From Kalaharituber pfeilii (Eukaryota; Ascomycota; Pezizomycetes; Pezizales; Pezizaceae), in contig WHUZ01000176.1 in assembly GCA_015179045.1 (NCBI GenBank), positions 1-50,862 of the forward strand: 50,862 bases of DNA, read 5' to 3'. Below are positions 1-10,314 of this stretch, in pieces. The first letter of the stretch is position 1, and each line of letters opens with the position of its first letter. Made by a program: the position numbers and the translations under genes. The notes under the pieces were generated by a model. It worked only from the letters and a program-made list of their open reading frames with translations, was not told where the DNA came from and searched no databases.

Positions 1-469
1 AATGTACCTATCATTCATAGCATTATAGAATATTCTATCAATATAAGTAATATAGGACTCCCAAAATACGAAATTCTAGATATCTAATATACACAGTAAG
101 TACAGGTTTGTGCCTTATTTTCAGTCCAACATAGCAGTTACTAATGCAAACTTTTATAAATATAATAGATGATATTGTGCTTGTAGTTGCTTGGATAGAT
201 ATTTCTGCCTCTTATTCATAACATGGTATACTTTCAATACAATACATAAAGACTAGAAGATAATAAACAATCATAAAAGTAAGAAATAGTAATAAAGGAA
301 GAGGAAACAAGTAGAAAGTGACACAAAGCAGACACAGCACATGGTTTCACTATCAGTTTGCAGAAAATAAGACATTAAACAACTAGAGATAAGAGACAAT
401 TAGGAACAAGAAAGAAAAGAACACATTAGAGAATATACAGAGAAAAGGAGGTGACAGAAATAAAGAAAC

Positions 470-2316
470 TAAAAAGATGAGAAAAGCCAGGAAAGCAAAG
501 CCTGATGTAATGTGTCAGTATAGTATACTAGTCCTGACGCTGCGTATTCTACTCAGTAGACATATCACTTTGGGCTGGGGTTGCCTATCGTGTAGTAGTA
601 GACTGGTCTCTACAGAGGTAGTGATCGAATAGCCACTCTTTTAACTCCATCTCATACTGATCTATATTACCTACCACACTATACACCACTATCTCCTGGT
701 CTATGGGCCTTGTTTTTCAGAGAAGCCGATCCTTCACCTCTGCCTTTATATTCACTATAATGAGATCTTGGACCTGGTCTGAATGGTCCTCCCAGGCCTT
801 AATAAGGTAGTCCTAAATGACTTGCTATATGTTAGTAACTCTCCTTATAATATCAGATTTGTACTTACAAAAGGCAGTTTCAAATTTGAACTCAATGCTA
901 TTTTGGTTGAAAGTTCCAAGACTCCACACCTTTAGACAATACTATATCATGCTGGCTACTAGGCAGATGAATTGTTTATTTATTCTATCTAGGAATCCGA
1001 GTCAATATTGCCTCATATTTTTGTACTCATAAAGCACTTAATCCAAATTAACTCAATAATCTCTTCAGCTATAAACTGATTTTCTCTCCTCTATGAGAGT
1101 AAGTGTCAGTTCAACCACTTGTCATGTCGGAGTATATACTATGTAACATTTTCTCTTATATATGAAATAGTTAGAGAGGAAAGACCTTTTAATAGCAAAA
1201 GAGAAGAAGACAAGTTTGGTAGTAGTTTTTTCTGAAGGACCATTGGGATGTAGACAAGATTACATTCAGAGGTAGATAGTTAAAGGCGTCTCGGTATGAG
1301 ACTGAAAGGGGATAGAGGTGAGACAATTCAGTTGGGCGCCTTTCCCCCTGCAAAATAATTAGAGACTATGAGAAACATATATACTTAGGAGGGGCTAGAA
1401 TTAGGGTTTTTCAGATGGGTAGTTTCTGTCCTTGCTTTTAACTTTCTCTTTTTCTATAGTATAATATTGCCATAGCCCTTAGAGCAGCATACGATTAATG
1501 ATAAAAAAAAAAAAAAAAAAAAAAAAAAGAAATAGTCATAAAATAGCAACTCCTTCACTTTAGTGGCTTTTGTCTCTGCTAAGAGATAGTTAAGTTCATA
1601 CAGATTTATCACTGTATCTCAGCATTTATATACCAACTATGATCGAACTCTCAAATAGATGCTTTAGAGCTACAGGATATTAGCAATCATACTAGTCCTG
1701 TTGGAATAAGATGTATTGACTTACATATGAATCAATAGATTTAATTTTAACTTTATACTCACCTAGCCTATTCTGAGCCATATCCTACAATTCCTCAAGC
1801 ATGTCTACTACTTCATTAGCACTTAATAGTAGATGATCAAAAAGTGTTAAATTCTTAATAATCTCCTCCGCCTGGATTACTAACTCTTAATATATAGGGG
1901 GAATGCTACAGAACACTCGAGATCGGACCCCTCTATGAGTTTGCAATTGAACTGAGTTACAAGAGTTAATTTCTGCCTCAAACTCTTATTGAGATTTCTC
2001 TACATCAAATTCCAGCTCCTCTTTATTATCGAGATTCTAACTTAGGCTCTCTACATTCTAGTCTCTACTATTATCACTTAGATCACATTCATTTAGAATT
2101 ATCTATTAAATAAGTAAGTTTAAGGATTCACTAAGATATAGAGCATTTTAAACTCACCTGTGTAATCATTCTTTTACCTGTTGCTTTCTTGACTGTAATA
2201 TGAACTTTTGATTTTTGTACTATTTTCACAGAAAATTGTCATTTCTTGGACTTTTCCACTAGCATACTATCATTATTTGTCTTGGCTCTCCTTCTAGTAG
2301 ATGTACTACTAGACAT
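470..2316 (-). pseudogene. decayed intron-bearing gene of unknown identity
   Basis: I do not recognise this gene. Read on the minus strand, a start at 2316 opens a basic stretch (MSSSTS then RRRAK) that runs about 53 codons with one internal TGA. A fungal-looking intron (GTGAGT donor near 2157, AATAG acceptor near 2107) follows. A second exon, about 2106-1763, is acidic and helix-rich and reads through apart from TAG/TAA codons explained by C-to-T change. A second intron (1762-1698, GTGAGT to CAACAG) joins to a third exon in phase. A further coding-like stretch (about 1070-540) reads in one frame through TAG/TAA stops. Several stops sit where Gln or Trp would fit, as expected for RIP. A 26-base A run interrupts the locus at 1503-1528. 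It could be a transposon gag/transposase or a lost host gene; coding origin is moderately supported, function not at all. Confidence 0.35.
1503..1528 (+). repeat. 26-base poly(A) tract
   Basis: An uninterrupted run of about 26 A on the plus strand. It could be the 3' tail of a retroposed sequence or simple slippage; no target duplication or upstream LINE coding sequence was found. The exact length is uncertain in any assembly. Confidence 0.6.
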
Positions 2317-4859
2317 TTCAGATGTTAAATCAAGTTTGGTAGTAGATAAGAGGAAAAGAGAAGAATAATAAGGAGTAGATAGAGACTGAGTAGAATCAGT
2401 AGAGTATAAGAGAAAAGATGGAGGATCATAAATCGAGGAAGCTATATATCACTTGATATACCCTTCAGTTTCTCTTATGTCTATTAAAATCCTGCTATCA
2501 GTGCATACATTCTCAGTCTGGGGACAGGTTAGTAGGTATCCTTAGTTGGAAGTTTATGAGATCCTATCATGGTGCATTGTATTAGTTGGCTGGCATACTT
2601 GGTCCTCGTGAGGGAAACTTATGAGATTGTATCACCTGTACATTGTGTCAGTCTGCCAACGCACTGGGTCCTTATAAGGGAAGTATACAAATGTTCCATG
2701 CACTTGTTGATTAAGTTCTTAATTCAAATTGCTATGAATATAGTGCTCATTTAGAAAGTATTAAAATAGCTTTAATAAGTAAGTATTTATTACAGCTAGA
2801 AAGGGAAGTAAATATCATAGGTGAAAGGAACAGATAATGTAGAAGTAGAAGAAACAAAGAAGCTAGACAATAGAGAAATAGAAAACGTAAGATAAAATAA
2901 AAATAAAAACAGAAATAAAAAAAACACAAATACAGATAACAAATTCAAAATCAAAGATATTCTATTCGAGTCAGTCAACTTATCCATAGTGTTGGACTGC
3001 CTTTGGCATGCAGCCACAATCCCACTCCAGGACTGGTAATTATATAAATTATATAGAAAAAACTTGCTTTCAGTACTAGGTCAAAGCAAGAATAGGGGAA
3101 AATAGTGAAAGAGAATAAAAAAGAAAGATAAAAATAACAAATTCTAAAATCAAGACATTCAACATGAAATAACCCAGCTGCCTATCCTCAGTATCAGACC
3201 TCTCCCATATAATATTTCCTTTACTCTAAACTAATTATGGAGTAATTTACAATGGTCTATCTCATGCATTTCGTTTAGTACAAATTAATAAGTATAAAAC
3301 TGAAAAACTAATAAGGAACAACTTATCATGTAATCTCAAATGACTCCCTTTACCTACTTCCAGTGGTTGAGTACAGCAATTCTAGCTGTCCTTCTTACAG
3401 CTTCTATTCAGTGATGGCAAGTCACAGCTTTTGTTCAGTCTCCCATCTTTTCTTGTATATATCAATAAGAAGGGCTTTGAATACTTTATATACTTGGTTA
3501 TCATTGCATGCTAAGAGAGTTTTAGTAGATCTTTTGAATCTAACCGTTCTCTTAACTTCATCTTCCAATTTATCTTCCCCTGCTTGTCGCTTACCTATAA
3601 TATTATTAGTGATACAATAGATTTTTAGGGTACTCTTTCATATGGTATATTTCATATCCTTATCTTCCTATCCCAATAGTATCTTGAAGTTTGATATTTC
3701 GTTCTTTTAGTAACTATTTTTCCTATCATGTAGGGTTAGATAACTGACATGCTAGATATTTAGCTCTATTTCGGGAATAACTCAAAGGAGCGATTACCTC
3801 TGTTACATAATATAAATGCCATAAACTTGAATTAAAATTGAAGTACTGTCATGCTCACAATTTATAGGACTTTAGGTCTTCAATTGTGCTCAATATTAGA
3901 TTATATACCTAGAGTTCTTTTCGAAAGATATCGCAGAATCTAGAATAAGAATAGTTTGGTTCTGATATACACTTGAGAATTGCCTTATAGGTAGATCAAA
4001 CAACTAATTATTTGCTTGTTTTAGAGTATACAAAAATATAGATTCTAGTAATATTTATCTTAAATCCTCATAGCCATTCTAAATACATAAAACAAAGCAA
4101 CAACTCTATCTATTTCATAGACCCTATACCATTATAGCCATTACTTGAATTAATGATCTATTTCTAACATTTTGATACAAGAACTATATGAATCTTAATC
4201 TCAGTTTGATCTGATCAGTCTTCTGCACTAAAACACACCTAAATCATAATACCCCACCAGAATACACTTACCTTCAGATATGTTTTGGAAGATATCTGAT
4301 TGCTATGCTAGATCACACTTACCTTAGGATGTGTTCTAGAAGACACTGGATCCAGAGTATCAGATTGGGACTAGAACACTAGAATTCACTCCTGATATGT
4401 ATATATATACTGATCTTGGAACTATACTTAGATAGTTTAGGTACCATGTCAGAGTTCTAATCTTGGCAAAGCTTGCCTAATGATTATATACTACCTCTTA
4501 AGCTAGGGAGTCTAGGTATAAGAATAGATTTTCTGCTTTATTTCTTCTACTTAATTTTTCTAAAAAAAAACAAGACTACAGCTTTCTACTTCAATTTTTC
4601 GGAAACTTCAACCTATACTCTTGCAAAGCACTTGGCATACAAATTCTACAACTGATGCGAAAGGTCCAATACCCAATAGTATGGGTCTTTCACCTTCCAT
4701 TATAGCCCCCTTGACTGAACTCTTTATCTAGAAATGAATACTACTAAAATCTGTTGTCTATATTTTATAGTCATGCTAGTGCTTATACGGAACACTTGTG
4801 CAAGAAACATTTTAAACACAGATGGAAGCCCACATTTGAGAGAACAAACGTCTTCATAT
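2316..4859. other. AT-rich relic DNA without a supportable gene
   Basis: About 2.5 kb of AT-rich sequence with scattered short open frames of up to 85 codons that show no family motif. It holds degenerate short repeats: a near 75-bp direct repeat around 2900-2980 and 3110-3190 (both containing AACAAATTC..AAATCAA), and weak tandem units near 4255-4350 (ACTTACCTT..GGAT/ATGTGTT). It looks like old, RIP-eroded repeat DNA. No gene is called. Confidence 0.5.
2525..2690 (+). repeat. degenerate tandem repeat, three units of about 60 bp
   Basis: Three diverged units share the order GTCAGT/TAGT, GGTCCTY, GGGAARY, TTATGAGAT, YATCA and GTACATTGTG. Units begin near 2531, 2583 and 2648. Units differ at many C/T and G/A positions. 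No coding role is visible. Confidence 0.45.
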
Positions 4860-7159
4860 ACAAGCAATAGTATTCTGACACCCTGAGGTCATCAAAAAAT
4901 ACTAAACTCTAGAGAAGAGATGGGAAAGATGAAAATAGACTAGAACATATAATTCAACAAATCTATTCAGCCTATTCTGACTTTGAACCCCACAATCCTG
5001 AAACCTCCATAGATGACGGCTCAGATTCTGAGGAAATTCACTTCAACAATCTCTTCCCCACCGATAAGGAGGATAACTTGGTAAATGCATCTTCTGACAC
5101 CACAAGTTGGACTTCCGCTTCCACTTCTGTCAAGATTTGTGAAAGGACACTTTCCTTTCCTTCTGAATACAAAGCCAGAGTTCTATTATACTAGCATATG
5201 TTTCGTCATCTCTAGAATGTCTCCTCCAATATTTTCCAGCCCTTTATGAATGCTCTAGACTACAAGCTTACTCAGTTCTTTCAAACATGTGGGATTTCCA
5301 GATTTCATATTAATGAATTCTTTAAAGATAGAATAATGGCAGCGGCAGTAGAGAATGATCTAATGTATAGAGTCTTTTTTCACTCAAGTCATACTTTATA
5401 CAAACTTCTGGATACAATGGCTTCTAAACTACAATAGACTGAAGGAATTGTAAAATATTGACTAGAACCAGAAACTTAATTCGACTATTGCAATATATTG
5501 CAATGTATTAAGTATCTCCTATGTCAGAGGGTCTATGTAGAGAACATGGTATGGAGTCCAGTAAAAGAGATGGATAGCAAAGGCAAGTAGATCTATAATG
5601 AGATATATACTGTACATTAGTGGTAGGACACACAAGTAATATAATTGCACCCTGCTTATAGCATATCTTATACGAAAGTTAGGTAGCTCACGTTACCAAT
5701 TGGATCTATACTCATCTTAATTCTTCTCGCCTCTGACATGACATACCTTACCAACTTTTCCAGCAGCAAAAAGCTATGGCCCCTCTATCTCAGTATAGGG
5801 AATATTACATCTTGAGTCCGAAATATGCCCTCAATAAATACTTGAATTCCCTTAGCTCTTCTGCTGATTTCACCTAAAAGAGTTTCTGGTATTGATGGAT
5901 ATTCTATTAACACCCAAAAGCAGGAGTTATTAGATGTTATTCATAAACTATTAGCATACATACTGAAGCTACTATCTAATTCTGCATACCATAAAGGGAT
6001 TGAAATCGTGTGTACTAATAAGTAAGTCTAACTTTGCATCCCTTATATCTCTGGATAGCTTACTGATTATCTTAAAAACTGTACCATACATGGTATAAAG
6101 TCAAATCTATGCACAATTTGCAGTTCACTAAAAAAACAGTTAGGTGAACTACCTGAAGCTGGTTGTAAATACCCTAAACAAGACCACAAAGCCTACACCA
6201 CTGCCTATTGCAAATCTAATAAAAAGAGTCTTCTTTCTAATAGTATAAAGTATATAGAAAATGCATTATGGTTATTCCTAGACATTATCCTACATAAGCT
6301 TATTCGAGCTGATATTTTCTACTACCTATTCTTTGGCATCACCAGTACTAATTATATGATGAAGTAGATTCAAGTATTTCTTAAAAAGCATGACTGCCTA
6401 GTCCCATTCGATTATATATAGAAGAGATTGCCTGTTTACCCCAGATTTCATCCTCATAAAAAGGCTTACAGATCTGTCTCTCAGTGGTCTAGTAAGAAAA
6501 TGCGGTATATTGGAAAGGTTATATTAGGTGCTTTTACTGCTACTTTATATTAGACAGCCAATCAACTATAGTTGACAGGAGAACAAAAACAAGACTTCGA
6601 TAAAGCAATCTCCTGCATCAGATATCTAATAGATTTTATACTAATGGCACAGTATAGAAGTCATACTGTATCTACTATTGCATACATAGAGAAGTATTTA
6701 CAGAAGTTCCATGAGCACAAGGATGTCTTCCTCGCTTGCTATGCTAGGAAAGAAGTATGGAACGAGGCTAGAAAAGCAAAACAATAACTTGCATCAGATT
6801 ATTGTCTTGCAGAAGCTTCTGAGTGATACACTATAGTACAACGAGAGCAGTTGAGGAAAGAGCACCAATTAGAGTGTTAGTTATTAGTTGAGGACCTTTT
6901 AGAAGAAGAAGCTAACTTCAACTTCTCTAAGATCCATATACTCTCTCACTACACTGAGCAAATACCCAGGTATGGTAGCTTGCTACAATACTCTACCGAA
7001 ATATATGAAACCTACCACAAGCTTATAAAAGATGCTTACAATCGAAGTAATCATATTGATGCTATGTTATAAATTGTGCAGATATACATATGGGATCCTG
7101 AATTTACTATAAGAGATAAGAACCTAGAGGCATGGTGAAAAGAGTTACTACATGTCAAA
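4860..7159 (+). pseudogene. RIP-decayed Plavaka-type (KDZ superfamily) DNA transposase
   Basis: Conceptual reading on + gives the landmarks of fungal Plavaka transposases in the right order. There is an N-terminal acidic region (about 4980-5170). Next comes a block ending in CIKYLL, VENMVWSP and YNEIYTVH with Trp codons turned to TAG (about 5450-5620). Then comes the core LTNFSS-KK-WPLYLSIGNI (about 5745-5810), preceded by the Asp-bearing strand. Last is a C-terminal block with KIHILSHYTEQIPRYGSL and YHKLIKDAYNRSNH (about 6935-7060). Open segments remain at 5246-5434 and 6572-6784. Premature TAG/TAA/TGA codons are mostly where Gln, Trp or Arg would sit, plus frame changes, so it cannot make transposase. 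It is cut at 7159 by the 5' LTR of element A, and its downstream half is not found on the other side of A. No terminal inverted repeats were found. Family call is from recalled motifs. Confidence 0.75.
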
Positions 7160-7403
7160 TGTTATGGAATAACAATTTAGAAACAATTAACCATTAAGGT
7201 TATTGTTTAAACATTTTTCTTGCCCTGAACTAACTACTTACTGTTACCCTGAATTTCCTTACTCATGTATTACTAACATATCATATAATGTTTTAAGGTG
7301 CTTGTAGGGTTGGGGACCCTCCCCTACACCTTGAAACATAATAGTGCGGAGGCTTACAAACTTGGCACCATTTAGAATATATTTTTACTTACAGTTGTTT
7401 TCA

Positions 7404-7481
7404 TGAAACACATTAGTGTTTCAACAAGAGGATGAAACACACTAGTGTTTCGACAAGGGGATGAAACGGAGCTATGTTTCA
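7404..7481. promoter_or_regulatory. three inverted TGAAACA repeats in the A LTR U3 (Ste12-like sites)
   Basis: Palindromic 20-mers start at 7404, 7433 and 7462, i.e. every 29 bp; the first two have TGAAACAC and GTGTTTC half-sites. A further TGAAACA lies at 7332-7338. TGAAACA is the known pheromone-response element bound by yeast Ste12 and its filamentous homologues. The array sits 60-140 bp upstream of the TATA box, where an LTR enhancer would be expected. Binding is inferred only from the motif. Confidence 0.55.
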
Positions 7482-7543
7482 GGATTCATGTAGTAAGTTT
7501 TAAATGAAAAACTTATACTAGTTATGTGCAGGGGTGGAAAAGG

Positions 7544-7552
7544 TATATAAAG
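7544..7552 (+). promoter_or_regulatory. TATA box of the A 5' LTR
   Basis: TATATAAAG downstream of the inverted repeats and about 120 bp upstream of the LTR sense ORF. Its counterpart is 17390-17398 in the 3' LTR. Transcription would begin roughly 30 bp downstream, making the LTR ORF the first ORF of the genomic RNA. Confidence 0.65.
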
Positions 7553-7671
7553 AGTTCTGATTTCTGCTTCAAGATAGATCTTTAGACTACAAGAGAGTTC
7601 CTCAGCAACCATCTACAAGAGAAGTTCTCAAGTAGATACTCTGAAGCTATCTTAGTTAGATAGTTTTTCTT

Positions 7672-8040
7672 ATGGATAGAGTACAATTCAAAGCAATCAG
7701 ACTTACTTTACCTCTCACTTCAAGAGTGAAAAGATATATCTTTATTAGCAACTGCCACCCACAGCATAGCCCAAGTCTACTATCAACTATCTGTAGCCTA
7801 AATACTTTAATAGGTTGTTATTCTGTTAAACCATTGGGGTCACTGCCTGCTTGTCAAAGAAGAATAGTACAGGTACTATTCAAGTTTAGAAACACCTGGG
7901 CAGAGGGTTAAATTATTGAAGCATACACAAAAGACAGAAACTGCATACTAGAATTCCTTTACTATCAAAGTCCAGAGGAAACAACCCTATACCAACCCCT
8001 CATAACTATCCTGTATTCCTGCCAAGAAAACCTCTTCTAG
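7672..8040 (+). pseudogene. LTR-borne sense ORF, 122 codons (5' LTR copy, one internal stop)
   Basis: I do not recognise this protein. The same 123-codon frame including the stop (M[D/N]R.QFKAIRL at the start, ILYS..ENLF at the end) occurs in both A LTRs and in the lone LTR at 22301. This copy has one TAA at codon 80 where the 3' LTR has CAA, a C-to-T change. No signal peptide or membrane segment is visible. The composition is that of a small soluble protein with a conserved middle (LSTICSLNTL, GCYSVKPLGSLP) and an Ile/Leu/Tyr-rich C-terminus suggesting beta strands. It starts about 120 bp after the TATA box, so it would lead the sense transcript, and ends 45 bp before the convergent antisense exon. 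Coding constraint is argued under the 3' copy. Confidence 0.6.
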
Positions 8041-8375
8041 GGACTCCATCTTTCCAGAGAATCTTGAAAGCCCCATAAGGTTCCCTACACCATAGTATCT
8101 GCTGGAGGAGAATAACTTGGGGGAGAAGACAAATTAATACCAATAGAAGCAGAAACCTCTTCCTCCCTTTTCCCCTCACAACAGGAATCACACATAGGCT
8201 AGAAATAACAAGAGTAGTAAAGCAAAAGGAAAAAACCCAGAATACTAAAAATAACAACAATAACAATCTCACCAGGAGAAAGACTAACCCCAACTGAAAT
8301 CCCACCAGAAGTACCAGAGCCAGTCCTAGGGGGACTTGCTCTAGGAAAAACCCAAAAACCATCAGTCTCTGCAAC

Positions 8376-8448
8376 CTATTGAGGCAAGAACTCTAGGTTA
8401 GCATTGAGAACATACAATATTTTTAAGTCTTGCAGAATTGAGACATAC
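8376..8448 (-). other. intron spanning the LTR/internal boundary of A
   Basis: On the minus strand the donor is AAG|GTATGT at 8448, the branch site TGCTAACC is at 8403-8396 and the acceptor CTCAATAG ends at 8376. The LTR ends at about 8422, inside this intron. The branch and acceptor half is therefore repeated in every LTR (18221 onward in the 3' LTR; 22994 onward in the lone LTR), while the donor exists only next to the 5' LTR. Confidence 0.65.
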
Positions 8449-9962
8449 CTTAAGACCTATCAAAAAAACTAGCATTCCTTGAACTCCCCTCACTACCATT
8501 CTCAAAACACCTCAACTCCTCAGCAACAAATTTCTGAAGCTTCACAGAATCCAAGTCCCTCCTGACAGACTCTAGGTGTTCAGAAATAGGAGGAAGAGTG
8601 TGATAACCAGCATCAGGATCATAAGTCCCAATCCTCCTTGCATCATAAAGATTAGCAAGTTGAGGAACAAGGGGCTCCATAGGCTGACAAGCACCTACTC
8701 CCTCTAGGACAATCCAATCCTCCATTTCCTTGGTATTGAGCTGACCAGTTAAAGTCACAAAAAAGTCATTCATCATAATACCAGTTTCAATAGAAGGAAA
8801 GAGGGCCTCTAAGTCTATCAATCCCAATACTCTCATCAATCAACCTGGAAAAATAACAAGGCTTAAAGTCATAGAAAAAGTGACCACAGAAAATTTCTGT
8901 TCTGATTGATTCCCTTGCCTTTTCCATTACCAAGTGGGTAAAAGGAGAATCAAGCCTTGCATTATTCCAAGAAGCAGAAAAGGGAAGGAAGTAAAAAGGA
9001 ACACCAACCTCCTTACCAGCAACATCCTCCAAAACCCACTGTGCATCATCTCCAGCTGCCCTTTTGATAGCTGCACAGGTGGACAGCCACAGACACCAGG
9101 AAAAAGAAGATTGAAGCAAGCTTCACCTTCTAGGAGGAATTTCCTCAGTATCCATAGCTAAGGAAGAGTCACTTTTAGTACTAGCCTTGAAGCAGAAGGA
9201 ACAAGAACAAGAAGGACTGATCATTCACTCCAACTGCTCTCAGAAGGAATATCACTGGGAGAAGGAGACCAATCCTCAATAGAAGGATTGGTAGGAGGAC
9301 ATTCCCATTCTAAAACCAAGTCAGTAACATAACATACATAAGGAATAGGCAACTCACTAGCCTCAACTGCTTGCCTAGCCTGCTTAGTCAAGGCCTTATC
9401 AAAAGCCTTACTCTGATCCAGAAATACTGGAATAAAGTCAGTCTGAGGAGAAACCATAGAAGAAGAAGAGGAAGAAGTACTGTGATAATCCACCCCAAGA
9501 TCCTCTACCTTATTAATATAAGCCAGGGTAGATTCATCATAACCCTGGTTGAGTTGAGCTGAACCATAGTCAGTATACTGGTCAAGAGGAATAGAAGAAC
9601 TAGTGTTACTAATCATCTTCTTCTCCCTCTTCCTATTACACTTGGCACAAGTATATCTACCTGTACCAGGGAAAAGGGTAACACAGTCCTGGTAAAAAAG
9701 GTGATTAATAGGCAAAGGAATAGGAGACTGAAGAATTTCTTTTGAGATAAGAGTATCTCCACCCTCAGACCAGGACAATTGGACAGCATTCTCATACTCA
9801 GAAACCCCACCAAAAAATTAGTTTTGCCTTCCCAGTGAGGCTCATCCTAATAGGACTCAAAAGTCCTAACTAAGGAACATGCAGTCTACCTTCCACTCCT
9901 TAGGACTAGCCTTAGACCTTATTAAGGCCCTGGACTGATCAACCAGAGTCAAGTCAGTATTC

Positions 9963-10032
9963 CTATAAGGGATACAAAGTTAGCTAACAAATCTTTTGAA
10001 ATAAAAAGAGATAAAAACAGAAAAGAACATAC
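9963..10032 (-). other. first recognisable intron of the antisense gene
   Basis: The donor GTATGT is at 10032-10027, GCTAAC branch-like sequence lies about 20 nt before the acceptor, and TTATAG ends at 9963. Removing 70 nt joins the exon ending ..PEGLE to a frame reading NTDLTLVDQSRAL without a stop for over 30 codons. The unspliced frame ends quickly, which supports genuine splicing on the minus strand. Confidence 0.6.
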
Positions 10033-10314
10033 TCAAGGCCTTCTGGAACATTTTCAAAGTTGTCCCAGATATCAAGAAGAGTATCAGCCATCTTGTATAC
10101 CCTCTCCATAGAATCAGGTTGGCTCCAATAATTTGATTCATCCAAGAATTCATCAAGTCACAAAGGATATCCCTCATAACCCTCCCAGAAAGGCAAGCCT
10201 CTGGACATTTGAGAAGGTTTCTCAGTTTAGCCTTAAGAAAGTAGTAACCAGTGGTTACCCTAAAAGCACCAGGAGCCAACTTGGTAGAGTGTGCAAAGGT
10301 AGTCATCTAGAAGA

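Larger units (their letters stand above)
7160..8422 (+). repeat. 5' LTR of element A
   Basis: It matches 17006-18267 over its full length. It begins TGTTATGGAATAACAA. The shared sequence ends at CAATATTT (8422), after which the internal region and the 3' flank diverge. The lone LTR at 21800 also ends in AACATTT at the same alignment point, supporting this boundary rather than a classical CA end. It holds three inverted TGAAACA repeats, a TATA box, a sense ORF (7672-8040) and the terminal exon of an antisense gene (8085-8375). Confidence 0.92.
8085..10109 (-). pseudogene. antisense spliced gene of element A, membrane-anchored PPxY protein (frameshifted)
   Basis: This spliced gene lies opposite to gag-pol. 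A start at 10109 (MERVYKMAD) opens exon 1. A 70-nt intron (10032-9963; GTATGT, GCTAAC, TATAG) joins it in frame to exon 2, which has a CAKC zinc-ribbon-like cluster near 9650 and long Ser/acidic stretches. Coding-like sequence then continues through 9119-8787 and 8836-8450 in shifting frames. A 73-nt intron (8448-8376; GTATGT, TGCTAAC, CAATAG) spans the LTR boundary. The last exon (8375-8085) encodes a TM helix, a Cys/basic/acidic stretch and a tail with PPSY. The intact product might be about 550-650 aa. Single-base shifts and stops near 9835-9880, 9220, 8810 and 8450 break this copy. I do not know a homologue. A C-terminal anchor and PPxY tail would suit a membrane protein recruiting a Rsp5/NEDD4-type ubiquitin ligase, but that is inference. 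No clear N-terminal signal peptide is seen. Confidence 0.6.

Noticed and set aside
2747..3017. Phe/Leu-rich minus-strand ORFs as membrane proteins
   Set aside because: Translations of an A-rich, low-complexity plus strand; no start context or conservation.
8006..8374. 122-codon minus-strand ORF in the 5' LTR, very Leu-rich
   Set aside because: Its frame differs from the spliced exon frame that gives the conserved PPxY tail, and it runs past the conserved stop at 8085 into unrelated sequence. Only the exon 8085-8375 is supported.
9980..10306. Minus-strand ORF starting MTTFAHSTKL as the first antisense exon
   Set aside because: Its frame at 10033 does not match the spliced continuation. The frame ending PEGLE does. 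It may still contain upstream coding sequence after an indel or intron, but I cannot show it.
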